A stretch of DNA of 27,799 bases from Bacillota bacterium (lineage in GTDB: Bacteria > Bacillota > Negativicutes > Sporomusales > Sporomusaceae), in contig JAEWGR010000134.1 in NCBI GenBank assembly GCA_023388195.1, positions 1-27,799 of the forward strand, written 5' to 3'. The translations under genes were made by a program, and so were the position numbers. The notes beneath the pieces are model-generated. The model saw only the letters and a program-made list of their open reading frames with translations. It was not told the DNA's origin and searched no databases. Below, in pieces: positions 1 to 7,600 of the stretch; the first letter of the stretch is position 1; the number at the start of each line of letters is the position of its first letter.

Positions 1-1048
1 GGGCATACCTCTCACTGAGCTGCCATTTCTGCTGCCATTCGGCACCGGTGGTCCGGCTGGATAAGAATTTATCCGGCTGATTGACGTCACTGGCGCCATG
101 AATGTCATAATTAGCGGAATTATGATAAACTTTCACCATATTATCGGCACTGCCCTGGCCCCAGCGATAAGTCACATCCACATTGTTTTCCAACGTTTTT
201 TCATAGGCGGTGGGATGATGCTGGCCATAGCCGGGAGGCATCAAACCATACCCACCCTTGCTGTCCAGGTGTTCCCAATAAAAGCTCAGGGAGCGGTTAT
301 CACCCAGGTCCTGATCCAAACGCATAGTTACCGCGTCCTGATCGATATAGCTGTTGGGCATGGTGACCACCTTGCCGGTTTTCGAGTCTTTATATTCAAA
401 GTCGTCCTGCCGTTTGCGTTCGGCGGTTATCCGGTAGCCGAACCCGTTCTCCTTTCCTTCTGTTGTCAGCGTATAGTCGCGCCGGCCCCAGCTGCCGCCC
501 TGCAGCGACAGACTCGTGCCGCCTTCGGCCGCCTGGCGGGTGATGATATTGATGACACCGCCGGCAGCGTCACTGCCGTACAACGCCGAAGCGGGACCGC
601 GGACAATTTCAATCCGCTCGATATTTTTCACACTGGGCAGCTGATTCAGGTTGACCCGGGTTTTCCCCATGCCAATAAAATATTCGCGGTTGATTTTGCG
701 CCCGTCCACCAAAATAAGCACCCGGTCGTCGCCATTGATGGTGACGGCACTGACACCGGCCGCGCCGGCCCCCATATTATCCACACTCACATTAGTCTGG
801 GCCAGAATCTCGGCCACCCCGGTAAAGCCGCCCCGGGTAATTTGATCGGCCGTAACCACCGTCACGTTGGCAGCAGTGGCCGACAGCTTCACCGGCATAC
901 GGCTGGCTGTCACCACATATTCATCAAGACTGAATTCTGCCGGCGCGGCTTCCGGCGTCACCGCTTCCGCCGCCGTAAGCGCGGGGAAACTAAACAGCAA
1001 TACCCCACTCAGCGTGACGGTCACCATTTTTTTTGATACCTTTTTCAT
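1..1048 (-). CDS. TonB-dependent outer-membrane receptor, N-terminal part (runs off left edge)
   Basis: Reading the minus strand from the ATG at 1048 gives 349 codons open to the window edge. The N terminus is a signal peptide: Lys-rich start, hydrophobic stretch at residues 9-24, likely cleavage near TAAEA. A TonB box follows (DEYVVTA, residues 42-48). Next comes a plug domain to about residue 172, with ILVDGRKIN, IERIEIVRGPASALYGSDAAGG and VINIITRQ-type motifs, and then the first strands of the beta barrel. The family imports ferric siderophores or cobalamin across the outer membrane using TonB energy. Its position, divergent from a PchR-type regulator and beside a siderophore NRPS operon, makes it the probable receptor for the ferric form of the product. 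A receptor of this kind implies an outer membrane. The start is preceded by GAAGGTGAT about 10 bases upstream; an in-frame ATG at codon 8 is an alternative start. Confidence 0.93.
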   Translation of the reverse strand, partial: MKKVSKKMVTVTLSGVLLFSFPALTAAEAVTPEAAPAEFSLDEYVVTASRMPVKLSATAANVTVVTADQITRGGFTGVAEILAQTNVSVDNMGAGAAGVSAVTINGDDRVLILVDGRKINREYFIGMGKTRVNLNQLPSVKNIERIEIVRGPASALYGSDAAGGVINIITRQAAEGGTSLSLQGGSWGRRDYTLTTEGKENGFGYRITAERKRQDDFEYKDSKTGKVVTMPNSYIDQDAVTMRLDQDLGDNRSLSFYWEHLDSKGGYGLMPPGYGQHHPTAYEKTLENNVDVTYRWGQGSADNMVKVYHNSANYDIHGASDVNQPDKFLSSRTTGAEWQQKWQLSERYA

Positions 1049-1088
1049 CCTTTGATCATCACCTTCGCTTATAAATTCCCACTTAAAC

Positions 1089-1107
1089 GATAATGGTTTT
1101 CATTGTC
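1089..1107 (-). promoter_or_regulatory. Fur-box-like operator of the receptor gene
   Basis: The 19 bases here match 15 of 19 positions of the classical Fur consensus GATAATGATAATCATTATC. They lie just downstream of the predicted -10 box of the receptor promoter, about 40 bases before its start codon, which is a good position for iron-dependent repression. The match was made by eye and the assignment is inferred. Confidence 0.6.
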
Positions 1108-1114
1108 AATAACA

Positions 1115-1144
1115 ATTATACGAGTAGAAAAATAGACTGGTCAA
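1115..1144 (-). promoter_or_regulatory. Sigma-70-type promoter of the TonB receptor gene
   Basis: On the minus strand TTGACC (1139-1144) and a perfect TATAAT (1115-1120) are separated by 18 bases. Transcription would begin near 1108, inside or next to the Fur-like box, leaving a 5' leader of about 60 bases. Confidence 0.7.
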
Positions 1145-1194
1145 TTCATTTGCCGGCGATAATACTTCCTGCATAAAAAATAATCCTTCGCGCA

Positions 1195-1223
1195 TTGAAA
1201 ATAATTATCATTTCTGTTATTAT
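1195..1223 (+). promoter_or_regulatory. Sigma-70-type promoter of the AraC-family regulator
   Basis: TTGAAA (1195-1200) and TATTAT (1218-1223) are separated by exactly 17 bases, followed by a leader of about 60 bases to the ATG at 1291. The -35 element and spacer are overlapped by the Fur-box-like sequence at 1196-1210. Confidence 0.65.
1196..1210 (+). promoter_or_regulatory. Fur-box-like operator of the regulator gene
   Basis: TGAAAATAATTATCA matches 13 of the 14 fixed positions of the 7-1-7 Fur motif TGATAATNATTATCA. It covers the -35 box and the start of the spacer of the regulator promoter, so bound Fur would block polymerase when iron is sufficient. Confidence 0.65.
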
Positions 1224-1290
1224 GAAACAAATGCTGCGATAATTGAAAAAATAACCAAAGCTGTAAAACATTCCAATCCGAGGTGGCGCT

Positions 1291-2271
1291 ATGAATTTTT
1301 ATTTAAATGCAACCAATCTTGATGATTTCTATCAAAAACTCAATGAAATTGGTTTCTTACATAAAAATACTGCCCATGTGCACGAATTTGAGGTATTAAA
1401 AAATTTTGGCCATGGTTACATCAAACACTATTGCTACCCGGGCGGCTTGCACATTTCCCTTGGCAGCATGACCCTGCACAAGGATCTGACCTATTCTTTT
1501 GCGGTGAACAAGTATTTTGAGATCGGCTGCATCCTGTCCGGCCATGTTGAGATTTTTGACGAGGGCCAGCAACAGCTGGAACGGGTTAATCATGGCGAAC
1601 TCTTTAAATTTGTCAGCCGCAAAAGTAAGGGCTGGGCCAGGCTGCCGAAAAACGAAAAGCTCCATTTTGTTATTATCAATATCGAAGAGGAATACATCCA
1701 GGCCCTGGCGGCCAAGGGAATCGATATTACGGCCGCAATCCGCTTTTCTTGCACCTACCCGGCGGCACAAAGCCCGATAAAGCTGAGCGTCAATATGGAA
1801 ACACTGCTGAATAAATTCTTCGTGTGTCCCTATGAAGAGGAAACAATTAAAAAAATGTTTTTTGAGGCCATCGTTCTGGAAATATTGTCAGAATATCTTT
1901 TTCAGTCCGTTGTCCGGGGAAATATGCCGAAACTGCCGGTGCCCCTCGATAATGCCGATGTAGAGCGGCTCTATATGGCCAAACAGGTACTCACCGAAAG
2001 AATGGCCGCGCCGCCTTCCCTTGAGGAATTATCCAAAATCGTCTGTTTAAATACCTTCAAGCTGAAAATTGGCTTTAAAGCCTTGTTTGCGCATACGGTT
2101 TACGGCTATTTGCGTCACGCCAGAATGGAAAAAGCAAAGCTGCTGCTAAAAAATACCCGGCTCGGCATCCATGATATTGCCCTGCAGCTCGGATATTGCA
2201 GCGGCAGCAACTTAACGGCGATTTTCAAAAAGAACTGCGGCCTTACGCCTAACCAGTTCCGGCACAATTAG
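1291..2271 (+). CDS. AraC-family transcriptional activator, PchR/YbtA-like
   Basis: 326 aa, close to PchR and YbtA in size. The C-terminal ~100 residues form the paired helix-turn-helix DNA-binding domain (LEELSKIVCLNTFKLKIGF, then IHDIALQLGYCSGSNLTAIFKK and GLTPNQFR). The N-terminal ~200 residues would be the sensing region. Family members such as PchR and YbtA bind the iron-loaded siderophore and activate the receptor and biosynthesis genes. The gene lies alone on the plus strand, divergent from the receptor and convergent with the NRPS operon. The ATG is preceded by GAGGTG with 5 bases spacing. Self-regulation and activation of the receptor are inferred from family and position. The actual ligand would be the ferric form of this cluster's product. 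Confidence 0.92.
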   Translation: MNFYLNATNLDDFYQKLNEIGFLHKNTAHVHEFEVLKNFGHGYIKHYCYPGGLHISLGSMTLHKDLTYSFAVNKYFEIGCILSGHVEIFDEGQQQLERVNHGELFKFVSRKSKGWARLPKNEKLHFVIINIEEEYIQALAAKGIDITAAIRFSCTYPAAQSPIKLSVNMETLLNKFFVCPYEEETIKKMFFEAIVLEILSEYLFQSVVRGNMPKLPVPLDNADVERLYMAKQVLTERMAAPPSLEELSKIVCLNTFKLKIGFKALFAHTVYGYLRHARMEKAKLLLKNTRLGIHDIALQLGYCSGSNLTAIFKKNCGLTPNQFRHN

Positions 2272-2320
2272 ACTATTTGCGAGGATCGGCGGCTTGTCAG
2301 ACAATATAAAAACGAATACT

Positions 2321-2359
2321 AAAAAAGTCCTGACAACGAAACATCGCAGGACTTTTTTT
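2321..2359. terminator. Bidirectional Rho-independent terminator
   Basis: AAAAAAGTCCTG (2321-2332) pairs with CAGGACTTTTTT (2347-2358) around a 14-base loop. There is a T run on the plus strand and, through the A run, also on the minus strand. It lies between the convergent ends of the regulator (2271) and the biosynthetic operon (2383), so it can stop transcripts from both sides. Confidence 0.9.
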
Positions 2360-2382
2360 ACTTGTTCATTTGCGCGAGTAAC

Positions 2383-3504
2383 CTAGCCTGACTTAACTTT
2401 ACTGCGCTGATCATCTTTGCTTGCAGAAGTTTGAATACCAGCCAGGGCTGCGGGCTTTGGCGGCTGGGCGTCAATCAGCCGGGCCGGACCGATTTTCTGA
2501 CTGATATCCTGCCAAACCTGGCACGCTGTCAACTGATACTGGGCCAAGGCCTGATCATTTTCCCGGGAAAGAATGGCTTCCCGAAACCGGGACAGGGAAT
2601 GCGAAATACTGTCAGGCCAGTAATTGGCAAATACCTGCCTGAAGGATGCAGGCCTGAAAGGCTGCACCAGCTCTATCGTCGACAAATCCAGCAGCGGATC
2701 GGCACCCTCTGTGTCCAAAACCCCGTTTACCCTGTGGCCCACATACAGGCGCGGACTCCATAATACCAGTCCCTGCGAGTCTGTCAGCATCAAGCTGCCG
2801 CTATCTGTACCGATAACGATGCGATGGAGCAAATGCGTATAATTATCCGGGTCTGCCGGATTAATCTGGTTTTGCACCCGCAAATGTATAGGAATGCCTT
2901 TAAGCTGCCCGTGCAAGCAAGAGAATGGGTCAGTTGTACCAGGATTGGCAGCAGTAAGAAAATTCCAGGGCCTAAACCCTTCCAGTGACTGGCCTAATAT
3001 ATCTACAAGGGGAAAAAGCACGTGAATGCTGCAGGCAGCGTCAATATAGACGGCTTCACTCTGGCGCAAGGCCTGACGGGCCGTTACAATAAAATTGCGG
3101 ACAAGTTCAAGATCGGGATAAAAACTGTTTAGACGATAGCAGCAAGCCGCTTGCCGCGCACTGCGCAGGCATTGCGCCAGCTCATCATGATGTACCGGCT
3201 GCTCCTGCAGCACATGAATTCCTTTCCGCAATAAATCGTTGGCCAGGGTGGTGCCTTTCCCGCCCACCACCGTTGACCTGACAACAACGCAGGCCAGATC
3301 GACGTTTTCTGTTGTTAGTTGCTCAACACTGGTATATAAGGGAACATTATATTCCCGGGCGCACTGTACCGCCTGGCTGCTGCCCCGGGCCAGAATTCCC
3401 ACTAAGGCAAATTCATTGGCCAATTGCTTGATGCTGCGCAGATAAAACCTGCCGAAGGTCGTACCACAAACGACTACCCGCAAGGGTTTTCCCGCTCTGC
3501 TCAT
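2383..3504 (-). CDS. Thiazolinyl imide reductase (PchG/Irp3/YbtU family)
   Basis: 373 aa. This NADPH-dependent enzyme reduces the C=N bond of an enzyme-bound thiazoline to a thiazolidine during pyochelin or yersiniabactin-type assembly. Family features visible: N-terminal Rossmann segment with VVVCGTTFGRFYL (residues 10-22), VPLYTSVEQL, VVVRSTVVGGKGT (73-85), then GIHVLQEQPVHHDEL (95-109) with two His residues, and YRLNSFYPDLELV where Tyr123 or Tyr129 could be catalytic. The length is typical. It is the last gene of the operon. Its ATG overlaps the stop of the preceding gene as ATGA, so translation is probably coupled. The last ~30 residues are polar and probably disordered. A second homologous reductase, fused to a methyltransferase, lies at the other end of the operon, which suggests two reduction events or a division of labour. 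Confidence 0.93.
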   Translation of the reverse strand: MSRAGKPLRVVVCGTTFGRFYLRSIKQLANEFALVGILARGSSQAVQCAREYNVPLYTSVEQLTTENVDLACVVVRSTVVGGKGTTLANDLLRKGIHVLQEQPVHHDELAQCLRSARQAACCYRLNSFYPDLELVRNFIVTARQALRQSEAVYIDAACSIHVLFPLVDILGQSLEGFRPWNFLTAANPGTTDPFSCLHGQLKGIPIHLRVQNQINPADPDNYTHLLHRIVIGTDSGSLMLTDSQGLVLWSPRLYVGHRVNGVLDTEGADPLLDLSTIELVQPFRPASFRQVFANYWPDSISHSLSRFREAILSRENDQALAQYQLTACQVWQDISQKIGPARLIDAQPPKPAALAGIQTSASKDDQRSKVKSG

Positions 3505-4637
3505 AGTATCCCTTCTTCCATTTCTGTTACCCTGGCCTGGTCATAGACAGGCGGAATATCAGCAACAGCAAGACTGTCCACTGCCCCGGCCGCAATCAGT
3601 TTCTCAATAACCGCTGCCGGATTCAGCAACTCAAACGCCCAATATACGCCGTCAGCCATTTTTTGTTCCAATACAGCTTCCACGGTTGCGGCAGCAACAA
3701 CGCCGCTGATTCGATAGCTGCTGGTACTGCGCAATATTGCCCGTTTGCGGATGGTTTCTCCCCCTGCCCTTCCCTGAAGTTCAGCCATCAGGGTATACCA
3801 GGGTGAACTGCCGCTGGCAACCATGGCGGCGACAGCAGCCAGTTCCGCTACTGCTTCTGCCAGTACTGCCTCCCCGGCATCTGCCGCCAGGCGGGTGCAG
3901 CCTGCCGCAATAGCCTGCGCCGCCTGCCTGTCAGCCATAACGTTATGCCAATGGGCTTCCTGCAGTTTAAGGTTTTGGGCCAGGCGGGCCGTTTCACGGT
4001 TAAAAAATCTTTGTACATACACCGCTTCCTTAAAACCGGGCAGATATACCTTGGCAGAAAAATCACCGGGTTTACGAATGATCTCGCGATTGCACCAAAA
4101 AGCATCAGGAACGCCAAAACCGGCTACCGAACTTAACAACAGATCGGCAATGCCGCCGGGGGAGGCATATTCCCGGCCGCCGGCAAAGCCATACAGCAAA
4201 TCCAGAACGTCAAAGCCCTGCAGGGCCAGCCATCTGGGCAAAATACCGGATAATCCCGGGAAACTGCCTGCCGCCAATGCCACAACCCCGCTTGGGGCGG
4301 CTGTGTTTTCAGCCAGCGATTTCTCCAAAAAATCCGCCCCAAAGGTGTCAATATAATGGGCACCCGCTTTCATTGCCGCCAGTGCGACCCGGTCACCGAC
4401 ACGGTAAGAGGGACCTGCGCAGTTAAGTATAACCTGGCAGCCCCGGCAAAAATCAGACAATGCGGCCGCGTCGTACAGATCTACCTGTACCCATTCCAAA
4501 CTGTCGTTGCCTGCAGCGGCCAGGTTGTTAGGCCGGCTCCGCTGTCCCCCCCGGATTCGGCAGGACTGCCGCAGAAGGTCGCAGGCTTCCCGCCCTAAAG
4601 CCCCGCCACAACCTAAAATTCCAATCAGAGGCTTCAT
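3501..4637 (-). CDS. Saccharopine-dehydrogenase-like NAD(P)-dependent oxidoreductase
   Basis: 378 aa from the ATG at 4637. This start overlaps the TGA of the upstream NRPS gene as ATGA and has GGGAG about 10 bases upstream. A longer reading to 4697 exists but would lie inside the thioesterase domain coding region and has no comparable ribosome binding site. The N-terminal Rossmann fold has IGILGCGGALGR (about residues 5-16), then VILNCAGPSY and AHYIDT as in the saccharopine-dehydrogenase NADP-binding family. The middle PGLSGILPRWLA segment is also typical. It is not a lysine-pathway enzyme by context, because it sits between the terminal NRPS and a thiazolinyl imide reductase, both with 4-base overlaps. 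A redox step on the assembled heterocyclic chain or released product is plausible, but the substrate is unknown. Confidence 0.8.
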   Translation of the reverse strand: MKPLIGILGCGGALGREACDLLRQSCRIRGGQRSRPNNLAAAGNDSLEWVQVDLYDAAALSDFCRGCQVILNCAGPSYRVGDRVALAAMKAGAHYIDTFGADFLEKSLAENTAAPSGVVALAAGSFPGLSGILPRWLALQGFDVLDLLYGFAGGREYASPGGIADLLLSSVAGFGVPDAFWCNREIIRKPGDFSAKVYLPGFKEAVYVQRFFNRETARLAQNLKLQEAHWHNVMADRQAAQAIAAGCTRLAADAGEAVLAEAVAELAAVAAMVASGSSPWYTLMAELQGRAGGETIRKRAILRSTSSYRISGVVAAATVEAVLEQKMADGVYWAFELLNPAAVIEKLIAAGAVDSLAVADIPPVYDQARVTEMEEGIL

Positions 4638-7600
4638 CCTTTTGCTCCCTTGGTCAGCAGTTCGACTACAGCAGCTGCAAAAGGCGGCTCCATGCACGAC
4701 ATGTGATGCCCGGCAACAGGATGTAGCTGTAAATCCCCCAGGGCAATGTCCTGCCAGAATTCCCCGCCGGCTGAATCCGCAAAAGAAAGGAAATGGGTTT
4801 CCCGGTCAAGGGCGCAGGCGGCGGAAATATCACCGGCAAACGGCAGCGGATCATACGCCGTTACGCCTCTAAAGCTATGGCAAACCAGCTGGTACAGGTT
4901 GTTAACCGCATTCGGCTGATACCCCGAAATTACACCGCTTGCCGCCGGGATGGCCGAATACAGCTCGGCCAGACGCTGGGCTTGTGGCTTCGCGGCCAAC
5001 TGCCGGTAGCTCTGCGCCACCACCTCCAGGGGACCGCTCAAAGAGCACCAGGCCTCGGTGGAAATAACTCCTGTTTGGGCAGCGCGGATTTCTTCCAGGG
5101 CTTTTTTCATCAATTTATCAGGAACACTATGACCGGCTTTGGTCATATCGGCGCCGACTAACTGGCCAAAAAGCCTCTCCAGGAACAATTCATCTTCAAT
5201 CTGATAGGGAAAACGATTACTGTCGATAACGGTTACCGGGGCAATCGCCGCGCCTGCTTCCATCAGTGCCCTTGCGGTTTCAATGGCAATAAAACCACCC
5301 ATGCAATGACCGATCAGTTCAAAGCGGCAGGCACCATGGCGCAAAAGCAAGTCAGCATATTGCTGGCCTAAGGTCACAATAAGCCTGTCACCAGGTATCG
5401 CCAGATACGCCTTCTCATCAATCAGTGTAAAACCCGCAATCGTTTCTGTCCGGTCTGGCGCATTAATTAAAGCGGGCAGTATATGGTTGTATATCGCCAG
5501 GGTGCCTGTGCCGTCATGAAAGAACACTTTCATAGCTCCCCCCGGCTGTTTTCCTTCAGCCAGGATAATGAGCGGCGTCGCCGGTTTCAGCGCGGTGCTG
5601 CCGGGAGTAACGGCGGTCACTGTTTTTTGCGAGCGTAACTGCCGCCCGATGGCGGCCACGGTCGGCATCCCCAGCATTTCCCGCATCAAACGGTCCCATT
5701 CCCAGCTTTTTGCTTCCGGCAAAACTTCCCGCATTTTAGCTACAACCTGCGTAACCAGTAAAGAGTCACCGCCGGCGGCGAAGAAATCTTCATTGCGCCC
5801 TATTGTTTCGCGATTCAAAGCAGCGGCCCAAATGCCGGCAATCCGGGTTTCCAAATCATCCTGCGCCACCTCTCCGGCAGCATGATCAGGGACAGCGCTA
5901 ACCTCCAGGCGTTTCTTTAACGCCCCCCTGTCAACCTTCCCGTTGCCCGAAAGCGGGAGCTGCGGCATGATTTCGATATGGCCGGGGATCATGTATGCGG
6001 GCAATTGCTGCTGCAGATATTCCCCTATCTCCTCTTTATAGAGCGGCAAATTTTCCCCGGGGAAACCAATGATGAAAACGGTTTGCCCGGCCATGGCCAG
6101 CGGGTCTTCGACTGCCGGATAGGCGCACAGGACCTGTGCATTGGCCCCGGCAAACAGGGCTTGCCACTTGTCAAAGTCAATAAACGTACTGTCGGTGCTG
6201 GCCCTGAAATCGGTGAACCCTGTCAACCCGTCCTTAAACTCCATCGAAGTCAACAGTGTATAGGTCTCTTTGGTGGCCTCAATGACAATCAGCTTGCCGC
6301 CAGGCACTGCCAGTTCCTGCAAGGTTTTGATGATTTCAGGTGCATTGCGTGCGTTATGCAACACGTTAGCGCAGACAATTACATCATATTTGGCAGCCTC
6401 CAGACCTTGCAGCCAGTACTCTTTGTTAATATCGTACAGCCCATAGGTAACCCACGGGTATTTCTCAAACCTGTTTTTCGCTTCATTTAAGAAGAATGTT
6501 GATATATCCGTAAAATGATATTCTGCATTATACTCGGCCAAAGCGGGAATCAGCTCCAGGCTGGTGCCGCCTACGCCGGCACCCACTTCCAGGACCTGCA
6601 GGGGTCTGCTGTTGTTTGAGCGCGTACGCTCTGCCGCCAGTTGCACAACGCATTCCCTGGCCACTTGATTCAGGGCCAGGTTGACCAAATTGTCATGATA
6701 AGCAGCCAGAGCCGTATCTAAATTCCCCTGGGGGAAAAGCAAAGCAAGCGCATCCACATCGCCCCGTAATAATTCAGGCAGATGCTTATTGGACTCCCGC
6801 AGATAACTGACCAATTTAGCTCCATAGTGGACCTTGGCTTCGATCGCCTCCAGTTGCTGCCAGCAATGCTCGGCGGCCTGGGCCGGCGGCACAGTAAGCA
6901 AACGGTACTTACCGGTATTGTCTTTATGCAGGAGGTTTTCCGCGCACAGCACCTGTAGCCAGCGTCTTACCAGCTTATACAATTTAGGAATGACCCCGAC
7001 TGCAGCCTGGATTTCCTCCAGGCTGTGGCTGGCTGTTTCAGCCCGGAACAGGCCGGCATCGCGCAAGGTTTTGATAATATCAAACAATGTAGTCTGGTCG
7101 GCGGCTTTCATCCATTGGGCAAACATAGCGCGATCCACAGATTTTGTTGCCTGTTGTCCAGCCTGGAAGCAGGCGTCCTGCAAAACACGGTCAGGGACAG
7201 GGGGCTGGATTTGCTGCAGCCGCTTGGGCTCCACAAAAGCATGCAGACGATATTCCTGCGGGGTATCGCCGCTGACCATAACTAGCGCGGCAGCCACGGC
7301 AGGGTGATGCTGCAATACGCTTTCAATCTCACTTAACTCAATACGGTGCCCGTGAATTTTCACTTGCGTATCCTCACGGCCGAAAAACTCAATCACTCCG
7401 TCTGGCCGGTATCTGCCTATGTCGCCGGTATCGTATAACCGCTCCCCGGTTTCCGGATGCAGGATAAACCGCTCGGCGGTGAGCTGCTCATTGCCTGAAT
7501 ATCCTTGGGCCAAACCGGCACCGCCAATGTATATATGGCCCACTGTCCAGTCCGGGCAGGCCTGCAGGCGGTCGTTGAGGATATAAAAGCGTTGATTGGC

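Noticed and set aside
98..1036. Long plus-strand open frame opposite the receptor gene
   Set aside because: It has no family features or ribosome binding site, and the minus strand encodes a clear TonB-dependent receptor here.
3823..4356. Plus-strand open frames inside the biosynthetic genes, here and throughout 4000-24000
   Set aside because: They are low-complexity shadows of G+C-rich minus-strand genes, with no motifs or ribosome binding sites.
4638..4697. 20-residue extension of the saccharopine-dehydrogenase-like protein
   Set aside because: The Cys-rich extension comes from thioesterase coding sequence; the ATGA-coupled start at 4637 gives a normal Rossmann N terminus.
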